DNA of 64,000 nucleotides, from NCBI GenBank assembly GCA_018136815.1, contig CM030941.1, forward strand, positions 1,487,582 to 1,551,581. Direction: 5' to 3'. The position numbers and the translations under genes are program-made. The notes below the pieces were generated by a model. It was not told the origin of the DNA. It saw only the letters and a list, made by a program, of their open reading frames with translations, and searched no databases. Shown here one piece after another: positions 52,590 through 62,779 of the stretch; the stretch's first letter is position 1; each line of letters begins with the position of its first letter. Source of the DNA: Isochrysis galbana. Lineage: Eukaryota; Haptophyta; Isochrysidales; Isochrysidaceae.

Positions 52590-53728
52590 GAGACGGCCGC
52601 CGAGTACAGGAGCTTGCGGGTCTCGCCCGCGCACCACAGAGAACGGCAAGATCACAGCCTGCATGCATGCTGGCAGCAGCGCAGCAGCCAGCATGCAGTA
52701 CACCCTCACCATCACCCACGGCCACAACAGCCACATCACGCAAGCGGGACGAACCATCAGGGAAGGCACACCTAGCCAAGCTATACACCTCCCCGATGGT
52801 GACGGCGCGCGACATGCATCTACACTTTAAACACATCACGCACAGACGAGTGGGCACATACAACTGTTTTCCCGGTAGAGACAACACGTGCCGCATATGT
52901 GGAGAGGCGGACGAGTCCTCAACGCACCTCGGCGAATGCCTGGGGATAACCAGTGTTTTAGAAGCGTTGAATGAAGTCGCCCGATTCACACCTAAGGCGG
53001 AAAGAAACAGGAGCGAAATCATTATCGATAACTTGTTTATATTCCCAAACAAAGGGGGACGCCCCGAAAGCAATATACATACTATACCTAGTAGCATGGA
53101 GATATATTATCACAGATTTCTATAGAATCCATTACGACGGGGTGGCATTCACGGAAGAGTCAATACTAATAAGGACAATAGAACGATTCACCACACTAAT
53201 CAAAGCACTACTCTTTGCACGCACGAAACTGACTCGGCAAGAACCGCCCAGGCGGGCATGGGTAGGCAACCCAAGAAGAGGATAGACTTAAGCGGCCTGA
53301 GGCCCGTTTTTAATATGAACGACAAGGGTGGGCTCAAACCCAGCGAGGAACTAGTGAAACTAGCCACCAAGCTGAAAATAGCACACGCTGTCGAAGAACC
53401 CAAGAAACAACTAAACAAAGGCGAATAAGCCGGCGAAGCAACGGCTAAAGGGACCCATAGGGACACCACGACCCCGACACAATCAAAACGAGCAACGCGA
53501 GTCCGGGCGGACGGGCACACCAAGGGCAATGACTCAAAAGGCCTGCCCGGCCCGCCCACACTCCGAACCAGGCCTTAGGTAGCGCACCGAGGCCGGACCC
53601 CGGAAACCGAAGAAAAAGGAGAATGAAGGGGGGCAGGGAAAGAGGTGGAGAAAGGGAAGTTAAGGGCGGTGTTGGTAGTAAAGGGGGATCCCGTCAATAG
53701 TAGGTGTGTAGGCGCCCAGAATCTTCAG
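52590..53728 (+). mobile_element. LINE 3' end: RT C-terminal zinc-finger region, 3' UTR and tail
   Basis: Encodes LHFKHITHRRVGTYNCFPG, CRICGEADESSTHLGEC (zf-RVT-like C-x2-C ... H-x4-C), AIYILYLVAWRYIITDFYRI, LIRTIERFTTLIKALL and, in a third frame, GRQPKKRIDLSGLRP ... EELVKLATKLKIAHAV before TAA (53427-53429). The frames change near 53070 and 53270, so it is frameshifted. The 3' UTR (53430-53700) recurs at 24429-24645. It ends GAATCTTCAGATGTGTGTGTG. Confidence 0.65.
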
Positions 53729-53739
53729 ATGTGTGTGTG

Positions 53740-53873
53740 GGTGTGTTTTGCATGCCAAGAGGCAGCGCAGAGGGGTGGATGGTTCTCGCCCCCCATGAGG
53801 GGTCGAGAGAGTGGGGGGGGGGGGGGGGGGGGCGCGAGGCCCCCCTCCATGGCGACCAATCATAAGATTAGTC
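53740..53873 (-). mobile_element. Head fragment of a hairpin-headed retroposon
   Basis: Minus sense: ACTAATCTTATGATTGGT hairpin, CGCCATGG, GGGGGGC-CTCGC-GCCCCCC hairpin, then CTCGACCCCTCATGGGGGG. Only the first about 130 bp is recognisable. Confidence 0.6.
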
Positions 53874-54230
53874 GGACTCTAAGGAGTAATGTGCTGATAT
53901 TTGTCATCCGGTGGATTCTCCACTTTATCATAGCGCGACCCAGACCTTCTGACAATAGGAGGCAAGGTGAATGTCCGGTTTGTACATACCTAGCTGGGCC
54001 TCCGATGAGGGGTAGAAGTTTCCTTGACAGTCCACCACCCACGAAGGCCCTCATAGGAAGCTTGTCCTGTGTTGAACATGAGGTATGCACGCAGGGAAGG
54101 ATTCCTTGCTTGAATGCGGGCGGATACAACGAGCATCCGAAGAGCGCATCGTGACAGCACTGCCAAAGACATCGGTGCAACCACTTTGCAATGAATGAAT
54201 CATCAGATCGAACGCGCAGGACAAAGAGCT

Positions 54231-55432
54231 TTACTTCGCATCGATCTCCTTCAAGCACAGTGGGCAAGAGCGGTTCCGCTTCAGCCATTCTCCAAGACAA
54301 TCGTTGTGCTCTGCATGGCCACATGGAAGGCACCTGGAGGATGGGATGGGGCAGGGGATGACAGAGTCATGCCACATGAACCCTGGGGCATGAGGAGTGC
54401 TGACATTCACTAGAATGGAGTACTCTCGGAAATCCGAATGGTCCATCAGGAAAAAGCGAAAGGATATCCACTTACATCAGGTCATCTTGGTCCTCAACTT
54501 CCATCCTGCAGATGGAACACTGCTCACCGATTACAAAACCGGATTTGGTTCGTACATCTGCGCACTTGTGCACAGGTAGCGCGCCAATAGCAGCATTACT
54601 CGCACCCTTGGACACCTACATCGTCCATGAAGCACGCCGATTGGAACGGCGTCATTTTTTGATCTATGCTGGTGTGATGTTCCCAGTTGTCGCAGGCGGG
54701 ACACAAGCGCCCAAGATTTGAACAGCCTTGCTCACCTCGCCCAATGCCTCGCCCAATCGCATTAGGGTTTCATAAGAATACTGGGATGGCGACCGTGCAC
54801 CATCTCTGTCCTCATCTGCTAATAGTGCACCTGGACCCAACACCTACATGAGATCAGGATTGTGAATGGTGCTGTGCTATGCAATCGCAGCGAGCAAAGG
54901 GAAGGCCATGAGGTGCCGGGCAAGGCAAGAAATCGACACAAAATTCACGTGAGTGCTCATCGGCAACATGGAAATTGCTTCGGGCAGCGGTGAGAGCGCA
55001 CCGCTCTCAGGGCAGCATCATCTTCCTCTTGCTGCAGACGGATCGCGAGCGCAAGCGACTCCACCTCCTCTTGCGACAGCTCTGCTTCATCTTCTGTCGT
55101 AGCAAAATGGGCGTTGGCTGCTTCCATCTCTGCGAGTCGAGCCTCCTCCTCTCGCCTGAACAAGCATGTGCGAAGTGTCGGCAGTAGTTGATGCTTGATG
55201 TCGCGTGCGCACGCATGCTCACAGGGCCACTGGATTGTGCGCTCCTCGCGGATGGTACGCACTGAAGTCGCCACACGAGTTCGAGCGTCGCCGCATCATC
55301 GCCATTGCTCTCGCTGCCACCGGGCGCTACGGCTGCAGCATCATTCATGTCCAAACGGCGCGGTGCCGGCGAGGCGTCCATGCAATCCAAATTCTTCACA
55401 GGTACTGGCGAATGACGAGCGACCTGCGCCAT
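54231..55432 (-). CDS. RING-type E3 ubiquitin ligase, BIG BROTHER-like, five exons
   Basis: Exons (minus) 55432-55263, 55155-55002, 54843-54736, 54615-54476 and 54333-54231; all GT-AG, phases consistent, 224 residues. N-terminal half: LELVWRLQREEEARLAEMEAAN and ELSQEEVESLALAIRLQQEE, the latter resembling a ubiquitin-interacting motif. Then SQYSYETLMRLGEALGEVSKG, the SYEELLELGE-like box seen in plant BIG BROTHER-type ligases, a GALPVHKCADVRTKSGFV linker, and the RING: EQCSICRMEVEDQDDLMCLP then CGHAEHNDCLGEWLKRNRSC and PLC. Zinc ligands C-x2-C, C-x-H, H-x2-C and C-x2-C are all present. It would transfer ubiquitin to substrates in the cytosol. The unspliced frames look like unrelated scraps, so the gene is easy to miss. 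Confidence 0.85.
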
Positions 55433-55883
55433 CTAGATATTGCGCCGGCATGAGTGCGAGAGTCAGCAAAGCCAGCAGAGCCAGCAGCAGAGCCGAGAGC
55501 GCCAAGATGCTGCCTGGCAGCTGTTGCAGAGAGCGAAAGGGCAGGTGGCGAGCGACGAGTGTGGCGGGGTTGTGCGAGCCCGTGCTCTGTGCGTCGCCAA
55601 TGTGCTTCGCCTCGCCCAACGCCGCGGGCACGCTCACCTGAAGGCGAGAGAGGCGAGAGAGGGGAGAGAGCGCGGCCGGGCGAGCGACGAGGGGGGGCGA
55701 AAGGGGGGGGGGGGGGGAGCCGTCCGCCGGGCACTCAAATGCGCGGGCGGGGCGGGGCGGCGAGAGGGGGAGTTCGTAAGCTTCGCCCAAGGTATGTATG
55801 TAGGTCGGGAAGACTACTCGTACATATTTAGACTAGAGTAGTACCTTGTAGAGAGATTCTTATCACTACACGGCCTACGCACA
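55433..55883. other. 5' flank of the RING gene; no gene recognised
   Basis: Contains GCC/AGC-rich trinucleotide sequence (55460-55500) and a G-run (55692-55718). No supported ORF. Confidence 0.35.
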
Positions 55884-56214
55884 GTAGGGCGGTCAAGCGG
55901 TCAAACAGGGGCTTTTGAACTACTAGTAAGGGTTGGGCTGCATTTTTGACCGTGGCGCGATGCCCAATAAAAAACATCCACGGGGCGCCACCTGCCACCA
56001 CGAAAATCTTCGCCAAGAACTGGTGCGATTCGCCCCCCCTCCCCCTCTCCCTCTCCCCCCCTCGTCACGCACGCTCACGCTCACACGCTCTACACGTAAA
56101 GAATTTGCGGTCGCGCCCGCGGGGGGATCGGTTCCTTTATATCTAAGCTACATTTGGCATTTGATTCCCGCCCGATGCAGCGCCGTGTCGGGCTGCCGAC
56201 AGTCCGACCGCCCC
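55884..56214 (+). repeat. AGGGCGGTCAA-ended repeat, partner of 39957-41064
   Basis: It starts AGGGCGGTCAAGCGGTCAAA and is collinear with the inverted 39957-41064 once the 40094-40874 retroposon is left out. It preserves that retroposon's empty target site near 56080-56106. Confidence 0.6.
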
Positions 56215-57509
56215 CTGAAAGTCGCGTTCCGTCACAGCGCGCCGTGGTCCGGCACCTGGGGGTTCGCCTCGAGCACCGCGCGCAGGCTGTCCTCGCTGCC
56301 CGACGCGGCCGCTACCGTCAGCGGCGTCCACTCGTCGACCACGGCGTCCACCGGTGTGCCGCCGAGCATCTCCGTCTTCTCCGTCTTCTCCGTCTTCTGG
56401 CATGCCGCAGAGAGACCCCCCACGAGATATCTTGAGACCGGAGAATGTTTTGGACGAATCTTCCTGCCGTCGGCCGAGGAGAGGAGGACGGAGAGAGAGA
56501 GAGAGAGTCTCGCAGAGCGACTGCAGAACGAGAAGTCGAAGTCATGCCGGTTTATTACCTTAAACGAGCCAACAATTATAGTAATATCAAAAACAAAATT
56601 CGAATCGCAAATTTCGAGACCAAAATCTGCAAACCTGGACTTGAGACCATGGGGAATCCGAATCTGTGTGTCTTGTGCGTCAGTGGCAACACGGGGAACT
56701 GTTCAATGGTAATTGTGAGCGCGTACCTTACACGAATATTCATGCCTACAGCCTTCAGATGGGCAGGAATACAACAGAAACCCGCTGGGGGTTTCGAGCC
56801 CCTATAGATCTTTTTTTGTATGGGTATGGACAAATTTTGAACACCAATGAACACCGGTGGGGACACTTTGAACAGGAATGGACACTTAAGTGTCGCCATG
56901 TGAACAGTTGTGAACACCCACTTTCCACACTTCCCGTGAACACATGATTATGGAAGTGTATTTGGCCCAGTTGGGCCCGTGAACGTTCACACGTTCACGC
57001 ACAACCCCCCTGCTTGCGGCCCTCCCCCTTGTGCGCTACTTACGTGGGGGCTCGGGTTGTGGGAGTGGCGGGGTTAGGCAGGGTGCTCTTGTCCCTTGCA
57101 GTTCGGTTCACGCCTTCCTCCTGTGTCACTAGGTGACTGGTTATCTCTCACCTTGATTTTTGGGTGTGATGGTGATGTAGATTTTACAGGAGTTGACAAG
57201 ACGAAGAAAACGCCTATAGATGGAACAAACCTTAATGAATCAAGCCGCAAAAGGGCAACGCAGTGAAACGGTGTCAAGGAGAGAGAGAGGAAAAAATAAC
57301 AAGCTTAAGCAAGTGCTCAAGTAAAACTGACACACGGGAGCTCGACGTGCGCCGAGACCCACGGTCGACTTTGGTCTACTGACTCAACAATTGATGAGAC
57401 GGGCACGGCGGGTGGTTGAGCTTAGAGCAAAGAGCCAACAGGAAAGGCATTGGACTCTCGAGAAGGCAATCTGCTAAGGAGATCCTCGCAAGGCGCTGGA
57501 CGCGTATGA
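56215..57509. other. Intergenic with dispersed repeats and a weak ankyrin-like frame
   Basis: Minus 56423-56232 encodes EWTPLTVAAASGSEDSLRAV, one possible ankyrin unit without an ATG-supported gene model. 56733-56790 is an inverted repeat of 14318-14375. 56990-57140 resembles the retroposon sequence at 61380-61530 (CCTTCCTCCTGT..C, GTGACTRG). No gene supported. Confidence 0.35.
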
Positions 57510-60317
57510 TCAGCCACGAATCCACGATGGATGCTTACGGCATGCTTGGGGCACTTCGACATTGACCATGAAGCCTGTGATGTCTGTGAGGCGTGGCTTG
57601 CCATCCCCAAAGAAAACCTGTAGGTGACCAGCACGGGCGCGTCACAAAGCAAAAAGGACAAACTGCACACTTTCAAATCCTGGCGTGCTAGTGCAGAGCA
57701 AGACTCGAATACAGACAACGCGAGCTTACCTGGCCGACATGCTGGAAGTCGGCGGGACGCTGCGTCGGGAAAGGACGCGCGTTCGGGTACTTATGGCAAC
57801 TATATGCATCGTGTGACAACTGCGAGGATTGCGTGCTAAGTCGGGGCCAAATTTGTTGATTGAGAAAATCCAAGTCACCTGACACCGAGAGTGAGTTGAG
57901 ATCAAGGTCGAGTCATGTTCTCAGATGGCACATGACTGCCCCCCTCATTCACTAGGATGAGCCCTACAAGGAGCACAGCACCGCAAGCGCGTAGCAATGC
58001 GCGCGGCCCGTGTAAGAGGTGGGTGCTAGCGCAGCCACAAGGAGTTATTGCCGTGTACTAAATCTGACCGGAGGCACTTCTGTGTGTCCAAACAGTCGCT
58101 TTCATCTTGGGCATGTGGCTAAACTCACCCATGTACGCTTCGCGATTGCTCCATTTTTGAACAAGGTCCTCCATGTCGGGAATGGCACCCTTAACACCAC
58201 CCCACATACCACCATTCAATGGCCGGTCGTGATTCGGATGGTCACGTAAGGAATGGATCTTGAGACCGGAGGAAATCCACTCCTCCACGGCTAGCCGCTC
58301 ACGAGGATTCAAGCGGGAGTCGGAGTCACGAACCTGGGCCAGATCGGGGTGGAGGTGGGGGTGAGGCGGAACATCAAAAATATAGCACGAGCCCATGAAG
58401 GGGTCAAAAGATGTTTCCGAATGTGTCGAAACAACTTCCCCTGGACCATCATATGGGTGATGACGTAGGTAACTGGGAGTGGTGTACGGCATGAAGGGAT
58501 ATTCCGAGCCATCTGCGTCGCCGAAGTGCGTCTGCGCTCTGAACCGGTAGGCGGGTCAATCTATACGTACAATGTATCGGTCAACAGTCGAATCGGCGGC
58601 GACCAGGAAGCGCCAAAACATGCCTCCTATACTTCCGCCCATGGCGCCGCCAGCTGTTGCTGCAGTGCCCATGTCGACAAGCTCGCAGCGTAGATTGCGA
58701 AGTATGGACAGGACGGCATGAGGAACTGTGCCATCATGATAGACCCGCACCTGTTTCGGGAGTGCGGTGGGGTTGCAGGATTGTCAAGCTGGCATGGCAC
58801 TATTTCCAAAAGAGGAGTCAAGATCCTTCGAGCTACTGTGTGGCATGATGTAACACCGGAGGCTCAAAAGGAAATCAAGGCGAGGGTCCACTAGAATAAG
58901 CCAAGGCGTTCGGTCACGACGCGTAAAGACAGGTGATTGCAAAAAATGAAGCACTCACAGTCCATCCAGGATAGACCGTGGGAGCGAGCTCCGCATTCCG
59001 AAGAACTCCGATGGTATACCGTGACGCGCTCCCATACAGCCCATAGCTAATCACACGCTTCTCATTGGACGCGCCGAGGGAAGAGATGGTCGCCATCGCA
59101 GTCAAAATCGGAGCTCGAGCGACAGCGGCATTTGCTGCGCGTGAGGCATATGAAGCAGCGATGGCAACGGAGTCGTATGACCGTAGCCGCATGTGCGCCG
59201 CAGGAATAGGCCCTGCAGGACGGCCCGGTGATCCATGGCCTCGCAATGTTGTGCCCTTTCGCCGGTTGATGTGGCACTCACAGGCACGAGAGAAAATGAG
59301 AGAGGCCGTCGGCACAGATCGAATCTCAAAAATTTCTTCCTCGCCAACTTTGAAGGAATGAAGGCGCACTACCCATGCTACCGGGTGATGTGCCGGCGTC
59401 ACGACCTAAGGGTCATCGAGATGGGCGGGAGAGCAGTATGGTCGGACTGGCTTCGAGGGCACAAATTATCCGTAGAGGATGCTAGGGCGATGGGGAAGAT
59501 GGGAGAAGCAACATACCTGCAGATACCTCCCGCTGGCAACATGACGAAATGCGACGCCCGCTCCGCGTAATGGCTCGCGAGCGAAGAGCCCGTCATGAAG
59601 CGGCGTTGCAATTCCGGTAGTGCCTCCCTCTGCGTCACCAGCGCATGCGATCCAGATGCCCTCTGAGATGGTCTCGGGTGGTTGCTCCGGGTCAGGCGCC
59701 AAGAACTTGCCGTTCCCCGTACAAGTGATGGTAAGAAGTTCTTCTCCATGCTCTGCTGCCGAGGAAACCAGCGCGGGAATCATGCCGGCATTGCCGCTCG
59801 GAGGCCCAACGGGAGAAGAGACAAGCGCCTCCTCGTTTGACTTGGAGAGGCGAAGCTCCGTCAAAATGGGTGATGACTCCGGCACCCCAGGCACGTCACC
59901 CAGACGGCTGACATTCGGAACAGCGTGGAGGACAGCGGCGTCATCCGCCACCTGCCCAGACGCCCGAGGGCGACGCGATCTCCGAAGCAACTGCATCGCC
60001 CGCATGGCAGCCCCTGAACCTCCGGTCGCTGCGGACGAGAATTGGTTGGCACCGACTGAGGGTACCTCACTTCTTCGATCCCCGTCACTGAAATGTCCGT
60101 TCCGCAAACACGATGCAAGGCGTGAGCGCAACATAGCCCGGGAGGTGGTGTCCTCTAAAAGGCAATGTAGAACTTTCATTTCCTTGTCCGGGATCAACGT
60201 TTCGAGCTTGCGTGAGTCTGCATCTAGCTGCGCCTGCAAACCGCATGGGCGAGAGGGTGACAAACCCTGAATCAGGATGTCGTAGAGCAGCAGGTTGAAA
60301 ACTTGACGCACACGCAT
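57510..60317 (-). CDS. Glycosyltransferase-like protein with N-terminal beta-trefoil-like region, six exons
   Basis: Exons (minus) 60317-59517, 59405-58959, 58750-58571, 58333-58129, 57878-57730 and 57617-57510; all GT-AG, phases fit, 629 residues. The C-terminal half shows, in order: KRVISYGLYGSASRYTIGVL, RNAELAPTVYPGWTVRVYHD, GMFWRFLVAADSTVDRYIVR with DSDSRLNPRERLAVEEWISS, HSLRDHPNHDRPLNGGMWGG, YMGDLDFLNQQIWPRL, PNARPFPTQR and HVGQVF. I recognise this as a widespread glycosyltransferase-like family; R-D-x-D-S-R looks like a DxD metal/nucleotide-sugar motif. The N-terminal region has GKFLAPDPEQ ... VAFRHVASGRYLQVVTPAHH ... HSFKVGEEEIFEI, suggesting a carbohydrate-binding beta-trefoil. The start is uncertain: exon 1 may continue upstream toward the assembly gap. 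It ends KHPSWIRG. Confidence 0.75.
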
Positions 60318-60557
60318 GTGACGTGCTGCGCATTCCCCGCGCGATAAGCTCAGTGTATCGAGCTCAGTGTATCGAATTGACGGAGGTAAGACGCGCCTCC
60401 CTCTCTCCACCCTTGTCCCGCTTCCTCGACCAATCGGGACGCCTCCTCTTCCTGCTGGCTCCCGTACATCCTCGCTCCCTCTGTGCACGCCGCTCCCGTG
60501 CCGTCTATCCGCCTCGCTCCCCCCCTCTCTCCTCAGTCCTTCTCTCCGTCCCACCTG

Positions 60558-60657
60558 NNNNNNNNNNNNNNNNNNNNNNNNNNNNNNNNNNNNNNNNNNN
60601 NNNNNNNNNNNNNNNNNNNNNNNNNNNNNNNNNNNNNNNNNNNNNNNNNNNNNNNNN
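60558..60657. other. Assembly gap (100 N)
   Basis: One hundred N. It lies at the 5' boundary of the retroposon copy that follows and close to the 5' end of the glycosyltransferase gene, so an upstream exon and a target-site copy may be hidden. Confidence 1.
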
Positions 60658-60887
60658 AACTAGCCCAGCCCGAGCGAAAGATAAAGCCACAGTCTCCCGC
60701 CCCCTCCACTCCAACTCCTGGCCGAGGCAGTGCGCGCGGCCTCCCCGGAATCGGCTCTCCACTGAAGAGGGAACTGGGGAAGGGGGAGGGGGTTGTTAGG
60801 GGTTAAGGTTGGGTAGAAGGGAGGTCCACAAGCACACTGCCTCACGCCGCACGTGTAGCGGTGATTTTTAAGAAGATTTTTTTTTAC
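60658..60887 (+). mobile_element. Second copy of the 228 bp SINE-sized retroposon
   Basis: Collinear with 37551-37778 (AAGCCACAGTCTCCCGCCCC, CTCCTGGCCGAGGCAGTGCG, GGAGGTCCACAAGCACACTG, TGTAGCGGTGATTTTTAAGA) with a T-run end at about 60888. The 5' end abuts the N gap, so its target duplication cannot be read. Confidence 0.75.
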
Positions 60888-60889
60888 TT

Positions 60890-61212
60890 TGTCTCTGTTC
60901 ATACCTCAATCTTACGGCACAGTCCTCGTTCTCCTCTTCTCCTCCCACAGGCCCGGAGTCCTCGTCGGTGGTGGTGGTGGTGGCCTCATCGGTCGGGGAA
61001 AGGGCCTCCTCCTCGGCATCAGGAACGCGAACAGGCTCCGCCTCCTCCGCCGTGCCCTTGGAGCAGGAGGAGGAACGAGTCGTGCGAGCAGCGCTTGCGC
61101 TCGGCGTCCAGTCGACAGGTGGCTGTGTCGAGCGAGTCGAACGAAACCAGCGAGCAGGAGCACGAGAGGAGAGGACGGAGGACCGTACCGATGCGCGCCG
61201 AGTCGCCACCAT
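60890..61212 (-). CDS. Hypothetical fragment, Ser/Arg- then Glu/Thr-rich
   Basis: ATG 61212 (minus) opens MVATRRASVRSSVLSS and runs through acidic EEEALSPTDEATTTTTDEDS before meeting the retroposon at 60887. No domain. It could be the start of a gene cut by that insertion, or chance. Confidence 0.25.
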
Positions 61213-61309
61213 CGTGAGGAAGACGAGGGCGAGGAGAGAGCTGGAGGGTGAGCGAGGAGGGAGGAGGGAGGCAGGCAGTAGGAGCCTTCTCTCTCTGGTA
61301 GGTCGATGA

Positions 61310-62712
61310 AAAAAAAAACATTTTAATATTCTCGCCTCACTCGTGGCACTGGAAGACGCTCTCGAAGCCACGCCCTTTCTCTTCCCACTCCCCCACTCCC
61401 TGCCTTGCGGCAACTCCCCTCGTGCTCTACTTAGGGGCCCGGGTCGTGCGGGGGGTTCGAGCCAAGCGGGGTGCACCTATCCCCAACAGCAAGTTCTCTC
61501 CTTCCTCCTGTTCCGTTGAGTGACCTGTCTATACAGAAAGTGTTGCAGGGTGTCGTTATACGAATGCGCGCGGGCGATCACTCAGTGCTTTCGAGTTGTG
61601 GCTAACCGCCCATCCGAATTATCTGTCAGAGCGTGGTGACGCGTCGCGTTATGCGAGTCTCTCGTCTAATCCGAGAGCTTTCGCTACGAGGCCGAATTCC
61701 TTACTGAGTTGTAGCCTGCCTTTCTTGTCTTCGATAAACATGGGGGTGCTGAGTTCCGTCGTTTTTTTGATCTTAGGTTTTCTCCCCTGAGCGGCCTTAT
61801 ATGTTCGCATGGAGTTTCGGGGGTCCGACACGGTATTGCCTCGTACCAGGGTGGCAAACCTCGTTAGCGTGGATTCAAGGACTGGTATGTAATGGAAACT
61901 GTATGCCTCGTAGTCTACTCTATAGAAGTCTTTTATAATGTATTTCCATGCAATTATATAGAGCGCTTTAAGGCTGTCGGGGGTGGTCGTACCGGGGTAT
62001 GCAAAGAGTCTGTCCTTCGCTATCTGTACACGCGATCTTTTGGGAGGAGGCGTATGCCTTGCAAGAGCGTCTATAGTTTCGAATATTGTTTTAATCGCAG
62101 GGCACCATGCTAGATGACACGATCTTTCTTGGTGGACGTGGCATAGTCTGCATTTGTTTGTCAGGCTATCCGGGAATCTGTTTCTAGTGCCGATCCTTCG
62201 GTGGGTAATATGTTTGAAGTGTAGATGTTTATCCGTGTGCTTTAGTAGCGGCATTGTGTAGAGTCGAGCTATATGTTTCCATTCGTCTTTCGTGATGTTC
62301 AGTCTATTCTCCCACGCGGTCTTCGCCGCTTGCGGGGCGTGTTTTCGGTTTGTTTTAATCACTTCTTTGGCGATGTCGGAGACGGTGATTGCGTCAAGAG
62401 CGACCCTTCCTTTGCGTATGGCATATTCGTCCGCCAGCGGGTGCTCTTCTTGTTTGGTGCTGGCTCTTTGTGCTCTACAGCCTGTGGCCCACCATGGGGT
62501 GAGCCAGCATGGCTGCCTTGTTGAGTGTGGCCGGGGCCACGGGCCGTGCGGCGCGACCGGGGTCGCGCTCACCTGCTCGGCCTCTGCGGGCGGACGCGGT
62601 CGCTTCGCCAGCGACAGCTCCATGGGTACTGGGGGGGCGCCCGCGGCGGGGGGCCCGAAGGAGAGGTGGGGAGCGGCGGCGCGCTCCATGGCGACCAACT
62701 ATAAAGTTAGTG
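61310..62712 (-). mobile_element. Coding hairpin-headed LINE-type retroposon (1403 bp) with 16 bp target duplication
   Basis: TCTGGTAGGTCGATGA flanks it at 61294-61309 and 62713-62728. The head (right) is CACTAACTTTATAGTTGG, then CGCCATGG, then a GGAGCG-CGCCGC-CGCTCC hairpin. The tail (left) is GAGGCGAGAATATTAAAATG plus a T-run. Inside is an intact ORF (61649-62689). Confidence 0.85.
61649..62689 (-). CDS. LINE-derived ORF with RT-type C-terminal zinc finger
   Basis: ATG 62689, 346 residues, no internal stop. The N-terminal 75 residues are Pro/Ala-rich and arise partly from the head. The rest includes NITKDEWKHIARLYTMPLLK, HLHFKHITHRRIGTRNRFPD, CRLCHVHQERSCHLAWC (zf-RVT-like) and ALYIIAWKYIIKDFYRVDYE, and ends LTRFATLVRG ... 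GRKPKIKKTTELSTPMF ... GLVAKALGLDERLA. The C-terminal part aligns with 52790-53427 and 15029-15263. No reverse-transcriptase palm motif (YxDD) is present, so it is an internally shortened derivative that keeps the RNA-binding-like end. Its start codon lies in the conserved ATGG of the head. Confidence 0.65.
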   Translation of the reverse strand: MERAAAPHLSFGPPAAGAPPVPMELSLAKRPRPPAEAEQVSATPVAPHGPWPRPHSTRQPCWLTPWWATGCRAQRASTKQEEHPLADEYAIRKGRVALDAITVSDIAKEVIKTNRKHAPQAAKTAWENRLNITKDEWKHIARLYTMPLLKHTDKHLHFKHITHRRIGTRNRFPDSLTNKCRLCHVHQERSCHLAWCPAIKTIFETIDALARHTPPPKRSRVQIAKDRLFAYPGTTTPDSLKALYIIAWKYIIKDFYRVDYEAYSFHYIPVLESTLTRFATLVRGNTVSDPRNSMRTYKAAQGRKPKIKKTTELSTPMFIEDKKGRLQLSKEFGLVAKALGLDERLA

Positions 62713-62779
62713 TCTGGTAGGTCGATGAGAGGGGGAGGGGGAGACGGGGGGAGGGGACCCGGGGGAGGGGAGAGACCAA

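Noticed and set aside
56770-56815. tRNA T-arm-like GGGGTTTCGAGCCCC
   Set aside because: No acceptor stem, D-arm or anticodon arm could be folded around it. No tRNA was found elsewhere by eye.
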